In this document: in pieces, positions 10,901-22,599 of the stretch
How the letters are laid out: each line of letters opens with the position of its first letter
How positions within the stretch are numbered: position 1 is the stretch's first letter
Program-made: the position numbers and the translations under genes
The notes under the pieces: generated by a model
Told to the model about the DNA's origin: nothing
The model's database searches: none
The model's input: only the letters and a program-made list of their open reading frames with translations
Assembly (NCBI RefSeq): GCF_000340215.1
Contig: NW_006921553.1
Location: 1-64,000 of the forward strand
Direction of reading: 5' to 3'
DNA length: 64,000 nucleotides
Source of the DNA: Pseudocercospora fijiensis CIRAD86
Taxonomy: Eukaryota > Ascomycota > Dothideomycetes > Mycosphaerellales > Mycosphaerellaceae

Positions 10901-12100
10901 TATAGATATCTATACTACTATATCCCTTTCTAGATAGGAGTAACGGCGAGTTTTAAAGCCTATACTATAGCTATATACCGGATCGATCCTAAAGTTAACC
11001 CTATCTCCTAGATTAATAATCTAATATAAGACCTTCTTAGCGTTTCCCTTATCTAGGACTACTAGAATAATTATATCTTCTTTAATAGCTTAGCTAAGCT
11101 AAATAGGTTTCTAGCTTTTAATTACCCTACTCTATTTAGCTAGAATAGAATAACTTAGCCTTTAGTATAATACTACGGGTTCGGCTAAATAGTATCTTAG
11201 TATATTAAACAATTAATAGGGGAACTTTCTAGTACTAACGTACTCCCTAGATACTCTCTTTAGGCTTCCTATATAACCTTTCGATAGAGATCTCTATCGT
11301 CCTAACCTCTACCGTCTTTAAAATTCCTACTCCTACTTTATCGTATTACCGCTCTAGAGAATCTTATTATAATATCGGTTTACTCTATAGGTAGTTCTAA
11401 ATTAGAGATATCTAGCTCTATAGTATTAGCTATTTAGGTTAAGTTCCTTTAGAATTTCCTTAACCTCGTTATAGCTATTAATCTAATCCTTTCTACCTAG
11501 CTATATCTATAACGATAATAAGCCCTTTAACGTACCGCAAAGGATGCCTTTAAGACTAGACTCTAGCGATAGATTATCCTTTTAATACTCTCTTCGTCCT
11601 AGTCTCTCTCGCTACTCGTATAGAATAGTATCTCTTTAGGATTTCCCTATCTATAGAATCCCTTTAAGTTAGTTACCCTCCTAGCTAATTCCGGGCTCTT
11701 AAGGTTCTTACTACTACGCTTCTTCCTTATAACCTTCTAAGTGCCCTTTACGCTATTCTACTTACTCCTATCCTCTACTAGTATCTATCTCTTTACTTAA
11801 TAATATTCTCCTATAGAGGGAATAGAATTAGCGGCTACTAACTCGTTATTAGAGCTAACACTTAAGCTAGTAACTAATTAGCCTACTAGGTACTCTTAAA
11901 AAGTCGTTTTCTATCTCGCTCGCTTTTAGTACTATCTATTACGTACTCGAATACGTATTTCCGCTCGGACTAGAGAGATTCTATATATATAGATAATAGT
12001 CTTCCCCTTAGATACTATATCGTCTATATCTATAAGTACCGTTCTATTAATATTAATACCTCTTACTAATATCTATAACCTTAGACTTCCTTTATATTTC
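10900..12100. other. Unresolved retroelement-like relic
   Basis: Both strands can be read through many RIP stops without a decisive motif. Minus strand near 11300-11900 gives charged, Gln-rich strings that could be RNase H/gag debris of the neighbouring minus-strand gypsy; plus strand could be an extension of the integrase relic. I cannot assign it. Confidence 0.35.
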
Positions 12101-12840
12101 GTAATACTCCCTATATTAGAACGGCTTCGATTTTACCGTAGTCTATTCGGATATTCTCTAAAGAGACGATAAGCCCGAGGCACCTTACCTCTTAGTTAGA
12201 AAACTTATATTTATTAATATCGATATATAGTTTAGCTTCCTTAAGTTTCTAAAGTATTCTTTCGATATACTCGTAGTACTCCGCCTACGTTTTACTATAG
12301 ATTAAGATATTATCTATATAGGCTAAGACGAAGGGGTCTAACGATTGCTTAAGTATATCGTTAATATAGGCTTAAAAAGTACTAGGCCCGTTATAGAGCC
12401 TAAATAGTAAAACAAGATATGCGAAAAGGCCGTACCGAGTTCGGAAGGCTATTAGCTACTCGTCCCCTTAAGTAATACGGATCGCGTTAAAGATAGCAAT
12501 TACGTTAAGCCTAGTAAACTAGCGACCCTTAGAAAGGCGTTTAAGTATTCTCTTTATAAGGGGAATTAGGTATTAGTTATTCTTCGTTAAGACGTTAAGG
12601 CCCTAGTAGTCTATATAGAAGCGGAGGCCTCCTCCGGGCTTCTAGGTAAGTATAACTAGTTTAGCGGCTCCGGAGGAACTAGGACGAATAGAGCCTTTTC
12701 GTAAGTTATCTTATAAGTACTCTTTTAGTATAAAGAGCTCGTCTCGAAATATAGAGTATAGAGGACTATACGGCGGCGGCTTACTATAAATTAGCTCGAT
12801 CTTATAGTTAATATCTAGCTAGTACGATAGTGTAATATCT
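12100..12840 (-). pseudogene. Ty3/gypsy reverse transcriptase relic
   Basis: The minus strand reads clearly as gypsy RT: KIELIYSKPPPYSPLYSIF, then KPGGGLRFYIDYQGLN near 12620, then the FNAIRIT...GDE.LIAFRTRYGLF segment near 12480, and the catalytic box as FVLAYIDNILIYS near 12310. The family form of that box is YxDD, so the second Asp is now Asn. It is followed by the CLGLIVS segment near 12190. The RT transcribes the element RNA in cytoplasmic particles. Stops and the mutated active site show it is dead. Gag lies upstream on the same strand at 13.98-14.6 kb. Confidence 0.9.
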
Positions 12841-13980
12841 ACGTTCTTCTTTAAAAACTAGTAAAGTCGATACTAGTATTCTTTCGGCAGCCCTATTTTC
12901 GGATCCGTCGGTTCTTTACTAAACTTCTAGATAGCCTTTTAGATATTCTATATCGTAGTAGTAAAGATCTAAGTACGTTTCTATAGGCGAGACGCGAGTT
13001 AGTAGCGGCGCTAATTACGAATATAGTATAATCTTAGGAAGTTTTAGAAGTAGGACTAGACTCGCTAGGGTAGTACTCTACGTAGTACTTACTCGTAAAG
13101 GATAGAGATACGGAGGCCTAGTTAATAACTAGGTTATACTTTTTAAGCTAAGGGAGACTAATAAAATAATAAAAATAGGATATATCTTCGGAAGCTTCGT
13201 AAGAAAAAGTATAATATATTTAGTATATAGGCCGATAGTAATAGGTAAGTAGTAGTCTAGGTTACCTTACCGCTAGCCGCGGTCGTACTACTAGATATCT
13301 CTAACTCTCGAGCGTACGTAAGATATTAGAACGTTAAACCGAGCTCTCTCGTATAGTCGCAATCTATAAACTACTAGCCGGTTACGCCTTTACTAGTAAA
13401 GGCTATAGTTTTTCGTAATTTCTTTTAATTTCCTATTAGCGTTTCTACTACAAAAGGCTAGTAAACTAACTCTTTCTCTATTGCCGAGCTAGAGAAAGCG
13501 AAGGTAGTAGTAGACACTTTTAACTTTAGAATAAACGAACCTTATAAGCGACTATCTATAGGGCTTAAACCTTTTACTAGCCGCTTAAAGTAGCGCTAGC
13601 TAGCAAAGGCGTATCTAGAGTCGCTATATTCGGAGTAGCGACTCGCTATATTATTAGCGTATTTAGACGACTAACGAGAGATAGGTAGAGGCGAGTAATA
13701 TATCCCTTTACTCTATAGTAGTTATATTCTCCTATAGTATAACGGCCCTACGTCTCTTTCTTAAGACGCTTGCTATTAGCTAGGGGCGCCTATAGATAGG
13801 TACTAGGCAAGGTAGGGCTTAGGTCTACCGGGTCGGCGGTAGACTAGGTATCTAGCGATATTAGAGCTTAGGCGGTAGTTAGTATAGAAGCCGGCGTCTA
13901 AGGTATACCTAGCTTTAGTAGTAGTATAGAGCGCGGCGACGTAAAGCGGCCGGTATTAGTATAGGCTTCTTCTTAATTAG
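12840..13980 (-). pseudogene. Gypsy relic between gag and RT (gag end / protease region)
   Basis: This lies between recognisable gag and RT of the same minus-strand element. Frames are readable only in pieces, and I do not see a certain protease DSG/DTG or zinc knuckle. Position in the element is the main argument. Confidence 0.5.
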
Positions 13981-14620
13981 AGATAATTTACGCGTAGTTC
14001 TAAGTTATATTATTAATATTTATTATTTAGGCATATAGCTCGGTAATACTTAGAGACTTCGTATCCTTCTTACGGACTTATAATATTATATCTTAGCTAA
14101 GGCTATATACTAAAATCGACTTAGCGATAGCTAGAGGATATTCTATATACCTAATCTCGTACTAAAAGATAGCGTAGTATTCTTAGTATATTTTATCCTC
14201 TTACTTAAGTTTATCTAAGTTTAAACGCGCGGCCTACTTATAATCTAGGTTACCGAAGCTAGCGTCGAAGACGGTCTAGATACGGGTAGTATTAGTATTT
14301 TCTACGTTTTCTAAGAGGCTACGGTAGGTATCGTAGGCTAAGCCGCAAAATAGAGAGGATATAAATCCGGCCTTTAAAGCTTTAGTCGAATAGTAGTCGG
14401 CGTTAGCGAGGAAGCGGATTTTAACCTATATTTTTACTTCTTCGTATACTTTACGCTTACCGGTAAAGCCTTCTAGGTCGCTAAGTTTCTTACTCCTTTT
14501 ATTAGTAGGCGTCGGAGTATACGAAATAGGTATCGCTATATTTAGATAAGTAGAGGCGAGCTATAACTAAAGGTAGCCTACTTCGTCTTCTTTTTCTATA
14601 GTAGAGATATTTGCGTCGTT
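13980..14620 (-). pseudogene. Gypsy-type gag relic
   Basis: A minus-strand frame reads KLSDLEGFTGKRKVYEE, then a segment with KIRFLANADYYSTKALKAG, then FGNLDYK.AARLNLDKLK.ED and later YEIRYIEYPLAIAKS. The pattern (a short 'length of fragment, tested difference, number of residues' capsid-like helical region of about 190 residues) is typical of retrotransposon Gag. It is in the order gag-RT with the relic at 12.1-12.84 kb. Stops fall at former Gln codons. Confidence 0.75.
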
Positions 14621-14867
14621 AAGAGTAGTGCTTAGACTAGTACGAGAGACTAATAGAAAGCAAATAGTATCTTTATAAGCTACGAGTAGGCAAACGAGTA
14701 GTTCTAGCTCGGTAGCGTAGGCGTAATCTAGTTATACGCGCGTAGTAGGAATCTTCTTTTAGACTAAGCTTAAACAATCGGATATATTATCTAGGCTTAT
14801 ATTTTAAATCTACTCCTTAGAAGTATCTATCGTAGAGGAGGCGTATTTATTAGTAGTTCGTAATATA

Positions 14868-15592
14868 GAGGTTAGAGACTAGGTAGTAAGAATATATACT
14901 AAACTTTAAACTAAGCTAAAGGAAATACTAAATTAATATAGCTACTATTTATATAAGACGAACTACGAAGAAAAGAAAGAAGGGAGTATTAGAGGGGGAG
15001 CTTATACCTAAGTATCCCGCCTTATAAGAGTCTAGCGCGTCCGGTATATAAGTATAGGTATATATATCTTATTTAATTACTTCTTAGTAAATTACTATCT
15101 TTAGGTTCTTCTCTACTACTATACTAAGCGCGCGAGCGCGAGCGTAAGCGCGTATATCTTATCTATCCGTTATCTTATAGTAATATTATTTTCTAGCTAC
15201 TATATACGGCGCGGAAGCGCGAACGCTTCTATCTCGTTTAACCGCTCTTAGATAGATATATTTCTCTTAGCTCGTCTATATTCTCTAGTTTCTTCCTACT
15301 ATTTAGATATATTCTCTAGCTCTCCTATATATCTTACCTACTATCGTTTATATATATATATATACGCGTCGCTCAGTCTAGTTCCGTCGTTCGGATATTA
15401 GAATATAACGTATTAATATACTATATACGACCTCTATAGTAGTCTCTAAGATACTACGTAATACGGCTAAATAAAGGGCTAACTAGGCGTCCTACTTCGC
15501 TAGAGGCCCCTACCGCTAAGTTAGCTTAAATTCGATATTATCGTATAGTATAGCGGCTAACCTATAGATATATTCTATATAGCTACTATAAT
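14868..15592 (+). repeat. Left arm of a large inverted repeat (possible gypsy LTR)
   Basis: This arm pairs with 15683-16222 in reverse complement: the outer end (AGTAAGAATATATACTAAAC) matches GTTTAGTATATATTCTTACT at the right arm's outer end, and the inner end CTACTATA matches TATAGTAG. The arm lies immediately upstream of the minus-strand gag, where a 5' LTR and leader would be, so it may include that LTR; no matching 3' LTR was found. Confidence 0.8.
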
Positions 15593-15682
15593 AAGATTAA
15601 GATTAGGATTATAATTAGGCTTAAGGATAAGATTATAATTAAGATTAAGATTAAGATTATAATTAAGATTATAATTAGGATT
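15593..15682. repeat. GATTAA/GATTAG hexamer tract in the centre of the inverted repeat
   Basis: Degenerate (GATTAAGATTATAATTAG)-like hexamers fill the loop between the two arms. The unit differs from a telomere TTAGGG by one or two G-to-A changes, but true telomere origin is not proven. Confidence 0.8.
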
Positions 15683-16222
15683 TGTTATAGTAGCTGCCTA
15701 GAAAGTATCGATAAGTCCTATAAGCTAGCCGCTATACTATAAAGTAATATCGGATTTAAGTTACCTTAGTACTAGGGGCCTCTAGTAAAGTAGGTCGCCT
15801 AGTTAGCCGCCTATTTAGCCGTATAACGTAATATCTTAGGGACTCTCGTAGAGGCCGTACGAAGTAGAATAATACGTTTTACCTTAATATATAAACTACG
15901 GGATTATACTAAACTACGCGTACGCGTATATAAACGATAGTAAGTAAGATATATAGAGTCGTAGGATAGATCCGAGTAGTAGGAAGGACCTAAAAGTAGA
16001 GGTTTACTAAGAAGTAAGTAATTAAGATATCTATACCTACGCTTACGCGTCGGACGCGCTAGACGCCTATAGGATAGGATACTAAAGAAAGGGCTCTCCC
16101 TTTAAGGTACCTTTCTTCCTTTCTTCGTAGTTCGTCTTATATAGATAGTAGCTATATTAATTTAGTGCTCCCTTTAGTTCCGTTTAAAGTTTAGTATATA
16201 TTCTTACTACTTAGCCTCTAAC
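15683..16222 (-). repeat. Right arm of the large inverted repeat
   Basis: Reverse-complement partner of 14868-15592, shorter by about 180 bp through internal deletions. Arms face a centre made of GATTAA/GATTAG hexamers. A head-to-head duplication of the gypsy 5' end would produce this. Confidence 0.8.
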
Positions 16223-16229
16223 CCTTAGA

Positions 16230-16620
16230 GGATTAAGATTAGGATTAGGATTAAGATTAAGATTAGGATTAAGATTAAGATTAGGATTAAGATTAAGATT
16301 AGGATAATAATTAGGATTAAGATTAAGATTGAGATTATAATTATAATTAGGATTAAGATTAAGATTGAGATTATAATTAGGCTTAAGATTAAGATTAGAG
16401 TTAAAATTAGCCTTAAGATTAAGGTTGAAATTAGGGCTAGGATTATAATTATAATTAGGATTAGGATTAGGATAAGGATTAGGATTAGAACTAGAATTAG
16501 AATTAGAATTAGAATTAAGATTAAGATTAAAGTTAAAGATTAAAGTTAAAGATTAAAGTTAAAGATTAAAGTTAAAGATTTAAGATAAAGATAAAAATTA
16601 AAGATAAAGATAAAATAAAT
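16230..16620. repeat. ~390-bp GATTAG/GATTAA hexamer array
   Basis: A run of TTAGGA and TTAAGA hexamers, becoming GAATTA and then AAGTTAAAGATT variants towards 16620. It directly abuts the outer end of the inverted repeat. It might be a decayed telomere-like array or a simple microsatellite. Confidence 0.85.
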
Positions 16621-17878
16621 ATTTAAATTAAGCCGGTATTATTTAATACTTTATACTTTTCTAGATATATCTATCTTCTTTTAATCTCTAAAAACTATAA
16701 TCTTCGTAAATAGTAAATCGCGGACTATTAGAACTCCTTCTACTATTCTTCGATATAATAACCTTAGAAGTAGTTTTAAACTCTAACTATCTTAAATTAA
16801 TATTAATTTTAAAGTATTAAAAATAGGATACTAATTAAGATAATATTTAATATAGGTATAGATATAGTAGTTTAATTTCCCTATATAATAATATCTAAAG
16901 AATTCGAAAAGAGAGAAAGTAAATAAAAACTTCTTATAGTACGCTAAGCCTTAGGAATTAAATATATAGCGCTACCGAGGAGCTTACGAATTACTTCTAA
17001 ATTAGAGTTTCTTAATAGTATTTCCCCCTGCCTTAGTATCCTATCCTAGATTATATAAGGAGTAGTTATTAAAAAAAGATAGTAGCGAAAGATTTCTAGA
17101 TATCTAAGATAGTATCGATAGATATAGATTTAAAGTAGTAGATTAGTATAGGTATAGTCTTAGTCTATATAAGGTAGCTTCGATATAGTAGTAGGAGTAT
17201 TATAGTACGCTTTTATCGGTATTTCTAGACTATAGTTTAAAAGTAATATTACGTCTACTACCTATCGTTATTAGTTCTTATATAAAAAGCCTTAAATCGA
17301 CTATTACTATACTATTACTCGTTACCTACGCCTCTTTACTACTTTACTTTAGTTTTATAGTACGTAGTTATCGTAGATATAAGGCGGTAACTATAGTATA
17401 GTAATTTGCCCTTATAGGCTCTATTATTAAACCTATATTTTCTCCTTTAGCCTGCCTTATTCTTACTAACTATAACAAACCTTTAGAAATATAAGCCTAA
17501 TAGCTAGTTATTAACCTATTCTTTTATATAGAGGTCTTAGTATACTATAATATCTTATACCGTCGCTAGTCCTAGCTAGAGATAGTATCTTTAATTGTCG
17601 TAATTTCGAAGAGCTAAACGGAAACGGTCCTATATATAGTATATCCTAGTAGTATTTCGCTATAGTCCTAGCGGCTAATTAGTTTGAGTTAATCTTTCCT
17701 ATTTAGTTTAGTTGCTCTATTAAATAGTAGCTTAATATCTCCGCTTTCTCTTTAGACTTCTAAGAGTTCTTCTAGTATACTAGGATTTATCGTCTAGTCT
17801 AGGACCTCGATACTATATCTATAGTAGCAAGCCCTATATAGGCTAACTATACTAGTAAAATAGTAATATCTATCTAAC
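16621..17878. other. AT-rich stretch without recognisable gene
   Basis: I find no protein frame here. It contains the left arm of an inverted repeat (16830-17040) and otherwise only RIP-mutated AT-rich sequence. Confidence 0.5.
16830..17040 (+). repeat. Left arm of a ~200-bp inverted repeat bounding a 2.7-kb block
   Basis: The segment with TAGTACGCTAAGCC and TAGCGCTACCGAGGAGCTTA pairs in reverse complement with 19320-19530. The arms also share ATATCTAAAGAA and an adjacent AGAGAAAGTAAATAAA. The block between holds a minisatellite and short elements. It could be the terminal repeat of a DNA transposon; no transposase is visible. Confidence 0.75.
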
Positions 17879-17985
17879 TTAGACCCTATATAGTAGTTTA
17901 GTTTACGAACTATAAAACGTATATAGTTTAGTTTCTTAGCGGTAAACTAGTTCCCTAGTTCCGGTTTGGCTTTTCTAAACTATAT
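17879..17985 (+). mobile_element. Truncated hAT-like short element (left end only)
   Basis: Starts TAGACCCTATATAGTAGTTTAGTTTACGAAC and continues like the left half of the elements at 18094 and 37008, but no right end is found, as minisatellite sequence follows. RIP has altered the terminal repeat. Confidence 0.6.
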
Positions 17986-18860
17986 AGATTCCTAGTTCGA
18001 ACTAGAAACTATAATAGTTTTAGTATAAATATACTCTTATTCGACTACTAGCTTAGATTATAGGCTATAATAGTAATTAGATTATATTAAACCCGCTTAC
18101 GGTTAGACCCCGAAGTAGTTTAGTTTATAAACTATAGACTAGGTATAGTTTAGTTCCTTAGCGGCAAGGTAGCCGCCTAGTTCCGGTTTAGTTTACTATC
18201 TCGCTAGTTCTAAACTAGTTTCCGAGCGAATACTAGAAAATCCGACTAAACTACGACGACGTACGACGATATATAACGATCTTAGATCGACTCTAGAGTA
18301 CGACGGGGGTCTTTTACTATATATACTATATAATCGTATCTATAGTTTAGGCTATTTAGACGTATTTTAGTACGGGGCTTTATTAGTAGCTAGTATAAAG
18401 CCGGTAAACTAGGTCCGTATACTTAGTAGACTAAACTAAACCGAACTTGAATTTTAGCTTAGTTAACTAAACCTAGCTAGACTAACTTACTACGGGATCT
18501 GCCTAAGGTTGCCTTAATATTAGCTATTACCGTTACTAGGCCGTAGTAGCTAGAGACTATTAAAATTTTATTATACGTATATTCCTAGTCGACTACTAGC
18601 TACTATTAATAGCTATAATAGTAACTAGATAACAAATTGCGTTTACGCCGCTCGCGGTTATCCTATTTATAGCTATTACTATTACTAGGTCGTAGTAGCT
18701 AAAGACTATAGAGGCTTTACTATAAGTATACTCTTATTCGACTACCGGTTCGTACTACCGGCTATAATAGTAGCTATATTATTTTTACCCCGCTAGCGGT
18801 TGCCTTAAAAATAGCTATAACCGTTACTAAGTTATAGTTACCGTTACTAGAGCGTAGTTA
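17985..18860. repeat. ~130-140-bp minisatellite, interrupted by a short element
   Basis: Units contain TAGCTATTACCGTTACTAGG, then CTCTTATTCGACTAC and GGCTATAATAGTAACTAGAT, then CCGCT(C/A)GCGGTTGCCTT. A partial unit at 17985-18093, two fuller ones from about 18500 to 18790, and a last fragment to 18860 are seen. The short element at 18094-18500 is inserted in the array. Confidence 0.8.
18094..18500 (+). mobile_element. hAT-like short non-autonomous element
   Basis: About 407 bp, with ends TAGACCCCGAAGTAG and CTTACTACGGGATCT that are near inverse complements. Internal sequence is collinear with the element at 37008-37400 (ACTAAACTACGACGACGTACG, the GGCTATTTAGACGTATTTTAG segment). No coding capacity. 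Flanks CTTACGGT and CCTAAGGT could be a decayed 8-bp target duplication. Confidence 0.8.
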
Positions 18861-19800
18861 CTGTACTTATAAAGCCTTAAATATATAGCGTTATATAGGC
18901 GGTAATAATAATAGCTTCGTAATTCTACTATATCGTTTAGTATCTTCTTCCCTAATAACTATAATAACTACTAGTACTATCGACGCTACTCGCCTTATTC
19001 TTTTTTTTTAAAATAGTAGTAGAGAAGCGCGCCGCGCGCTAAATAGAAGATTTAGCTTAAGGCTACGAGCCTATTTAAAAAAAGTATAAAACTAAGAAGA
19101 AGTTTTCTACGAAGAATAATTCTATAGAAGACTACGAGAGAAAAAAGAAAATATACGAGGATAGAAGATCGAAGGATAAGAGAAAAAAGGCGCGAAAGAA
19201 GGTATTCTATAGATAGCTTACGCCGATATAAAAGAGTTAGAAGAGGGCTTAGAGGAGGAAATATTTACGTGTAGGTTTCGAGCGTAGCTCTCTACTACTA
19301 TAAGTTAATATAGCCTATAGCTATAGTATTAGGGAAACCTAATTCGTAACTAGTTCGTAAGCTCCTCGGTAGCGCTACGTACCCGATTCGTAGGGCTTAG
19401 CGTACTATAAAAACTCTTTATTTACTCTCTCTTCTTTCTAGTTCTTTAGATATCACTATACAGAGAAACTTAACTACTACGTCGTACCTATATATAAGAA
19501 CCTAAGCAAGTAAAGTCTTCTATCCTACCTTAGTAAGCCTATATAACAATTATATAATGTTATTACGTACAATGCGGTACTGTCTCGCTAGCGCAAAGCC
19601 TGCTTAGCGTATACGCGGAAAAGCTCGGTCGCTTATACGGATATACTCGGTTGCCGGCTCGGTATATATACTATCCGTACGTAGCCTAGTTAATAGTAAA
19701 CGCTCTGCCCTATTCTAAGAAAGGCACGGTTTAGTTCTACTATCTACTACTAAGATTAGTAGAGGGTGTTCTATACGTTGCTATATACCTATTTTCTTAT
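18861..19800. other. No recognisable gene
   Basis: Purine-rich low-complexity DNA at 19010-19260, then the right arm of an inverted repeat, then sequence at 19530-19800 with slightly more CA/TG than its neighbours. I see no frame or RNA gene. Confidence 0.45.
19320..19530 (-). repeat. Right arm of the ~200-bp inverted repeat
   Basis: Reverse-complement partner of 16830-17040. Similarity weakens gradually at the outer edge, so the exact boundary and any target-site duplication are unclear. Confidence 0.75.
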
Positions 19801-19809
19801 AGTTCTAAA

Positions 19810-21250
19810 CCGTCTACCCTTCGTAGCGGCCTATAGAACCCCGAAAGATAAACGTAAGCGACCCGAATGCGCCGGGCGCGGAAACCGCGTAAAATAATAT
19901 ACTAGGAGCGCCGGTAGTATTAGAAAATTTTATATTAGTAAAGAATTCGGTTTCGACGTCGGCTAGAGCCTAGCGAGCTTCGTTATCGGCTAGTTTTTAG
20001 TCTCGGGCCTACTCTACGGTATTAAATATCGTAGTACCGGGGACTCCGTATACGATAGGCTCTACGTTAGCCCTACCGTAGAAATCCTTTCTAAATACGT
20101 ACGCTATACCCCCTATATCCTTATTCTTACGAACCTTAGTATACTAGTATTAGACTAGTAATATAAGGCGAAAGAGGACATTTCCGTTAACCTCCTAACC
20201 TTAAATACTCTTAGCTACCTTTCGGTATTCGGAGGGAATCTCCGGAGGCACTTCGAGTACGTATACGTAGTCTTCGTATATCTCGGCGGCTACTCGTACT
20301 AGGTAGGCTATACGTAAGAAATAGACGGCGAGGCGTAGTCTCGGCTTCGAATATAGGAAGCGGATATCGTTAGGTATATCCTCTACTATAAGATCGTCGA
20401 TAGTAAAGGTATTATCGGGTATAGCGAAAATATACTCGAGAACAGTCTTCGTCGGGACTAAATTATTCGAGTTACCCGGTAGCTAGTCTTCCTTAGGTAG
20501 GTCGTCGTTACCTTCGTATAAACTAAATAGGTTCTATATAATAATATTAGCGTTAACTAGAAGGGACATATAACTACGAGGACTAAACCGCTAACTATTT
20601 CGCCGGCTAGCAAAGTCTAACTTTAGTATAGCGGGTTTGCTAGCCGGTAAAATAGTTAGTATATTAGTCTAGGTATATAGTATAGGATAGAACTTACCTA
20701 ATATCTACCGTTATTCTAATACTACCGATCTACCGGCTACGATATAGCCTAAAGGAACCCTTTATATAGATCCTAATAAGGGAAGTTTAGGAATAAGAGA
20801 ATATATCTATTCTTCTCTAGACCGGACCCTAGGAAGCCGAGAAGGTATATACCGCAATCGGCCTAGACGGGAACTCGCGTACTATTTACTAGGAATATTC
20901 TAAGCGCCTCTCTTCTAGCTTTACGTATAGCCTCGTATAGTACCTACTTCTTATCCGTAGTTAGGCTAAACTATAGCGGTATAGTTACTACCTTAGGTAC
21001 CTTAGATACCTTAGGCTTAGGCTTAGGCTAGGTAGGTATACCCGGCGTAGGAGGAGTAGCTAGTATATTCTATATAGCCTTAGTACTCTTACCCTTAGTT
21101 CTCGTAGGGAGAGTTAGCGACGACTCGGTAGCGTTCGCGTTAGTAGTGACTATCTTCTTACGCTTCTTTAGCGTTACTAGGCTAGTCGGTACGAACTTCT
21201 CGTTTAGATTTATAATCGCCGTCGGTATATAGCGTACTAGCCGTTATTTA
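19810..21250 (-). pseudogene. Relic gene A (unrecognised), with one intron
   Basis: On the minus strand a frame runs from about 21250. The N-terminal part is basic and low-complexity (TLKKRKKIVTTNANATESS, PKPKPKVSKVPKVV). After an intron comes LFSLYEGNDDLP, then FTIDDLIVEDIPNDIRFLYS, RLAVYFLRIAYLVRVAAEIY, and a C-terminal part with VFRKDFYGRANVEPIVYGVP and FSNTAGAPSILFYAVSAPG, to about 19810. The intron starts with GTAAGT at 20697, contains the hairpin repeat at 20591-20659 and ends near 20533 or 20583. The product is about 420 residues and unknown to me. Its upstream module lies at 26345-26600, split from it by the LINE. Confidence 0.6.
20591..20659. repeat. Hairpin repeat inside the intron of gene A
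   Basis: Arms CTAACTATTTCGCCGGCTAG and CTAGCCGGTAAAATAGTTAG pair over about 24 bp across a 21-bp loop. Each arm also holds its own small palindrome (TTTGCTAGCCGG...). It sits between a GTAAGT 5' splice site and the likely 3' end of the intron. Confidence 0.85.
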
Positions 21251-21428
21251 CCGTTCGGACTAGCTAGAAGAGTAGCTCGTAGGTATAGATCGGTTTACCG
21301 GATAGAGAAAATAGGAGTATAGACTAGTTTACTAGATAGAGAAACGAGATAGAGGTAGGTAGACGGGGAAGGCGGTAGTAGTAGGAGTAGATTATAAAGT
21401 AGAAGAAGTTAGAGCGATAGTAGAAAGG

Positions 21429-21443
21429 TATATACTAGTATTA
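21429..21443. repeat. Target-site duplication, left of LINE copy 1
   Basis: TATATACTAGTATTA is repeated exactly at 26335-26349. This fixes the LINE boundaries and shows the site before insertion was continuous with the shared upstream module on the right. Confidence 0.9.
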
Positions 21444-21559
21444 TACGTTCTAAACGTAATTGGAAAAAATAGTAGCGAATAATTAGAGACGAAGGGAAGA
21501 CAGTTAAGAAGGAAGGGAGGACGAATAGAAAGCACTATATACTAGGGCAGAGGAGGTAC

Positions 21560-22560
21560 TAAAGGCGGAAGATAGAAGAACCCCTAAGAGGGCATATAGG
21601 ATAATAATCTTAGAACTCCTTAGAGGACTGAAAGCAATCTATAACTAGGCAAGCCACGTAATTACAAAGGTAGCTAATACAGTCGTAGTAAAGATTACGA
21701 AGAAACAATAGGAGACAAGCCTAAACTACCGTACCTAGGTAGCAGTAGCTAGTTAGGAGGCGCTAAAACCCCCGAGGACAGTAGTTAGAGTCTATATTAC
21801 GGACCTATAGGAGCAAAAGGAAATCTAAGGACTTATAGGGAAAGAGATTGTAGAAAGAATTATAGTTAAAGAGGTAATTAGGGCTAGGAACGAAGGTAAA
21901 GGGGTAATTAAGCTGTTTATAGCACAAGAGTAGGATAAAAAGAAGCTAGAAACATAAAAAGAATAGACAACTAAGATAGGGAAAACAGCAAAGGTCTCCT
22001 AATAGCAGTTTATAATTATAGCCTATAGTATAACGAGAAGCTTTAAGGAAGAACGGGATATTAAGAGCCTATAGAGACAAAACCAAGCTATATACCTAGG
22101 CCTAAAGATTATAAAAGTAGCATAGATTAAAAGGAAAATCGAAGAGACTAAGAAGCAGTCTTCCCTAATTATCTAGGTAGGGAGTGTAGAGTAAGCTAAT
22201 ATAGTACTAGACTAGGGGTTGTTCTAGGACTTTAAAAGATTAGAAACAGAGATACACAGAAGCAACTATAGGATAATGCAGTACTTTAAATGTTAACACT
22301 ATAGACACTTAGCAGCTAAGTATACAAAGACAACTAATACTTGCTCCTATTATATAGGGGATTACTAGGTTAAAGAATACAAAGCATATAAGGGAGAAGC
22401 AAGATATATATACTATACTAAAAGATACCCCTCTTAGGCGAAGGAATGCCCGGTAAGAATACAGGTAGCTAGGAAGGCAAAGGAAGCTAGAATCAACACA
22501 CTAAAAAGATATACAACAAGCTAGGGCAGCTAGGTATAGAAGCAACCTAGCTAAGTGCTA
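21560..22560 (+). pseudogene. LINE ORF1 with CCHC zinc knuckles
   Basis: Near 22275-22480 the frame reads QYFKC.HYRHLAAKYTK followed by TCSYYIGDY..KEYKAYKG and YTKRYPS.AKECPV. With RIP reversed in the mind (Tyr for Cys/His), this is a row of Cx2Cx4Hx4C knuckles as in Gag-like ORF1 proteins, which bind element RNA. The N-terminal part is Lys/Glu/Thr-rich. Stops at former Gln/Trp codons. The start is not certain. Confidence 0.75.
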
Positions 22561-22599
22561 CAAAAGAGGTCTAGGTAAGATAATAGGTTTATATTTAGG

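Noticed and set aside
13380..13415. CTTTACTAGTAAAGGC as a further member of the hairpin family
   Set aside because: Only the short ACTAGT core matches; it could be chance in TA-rich sequence.
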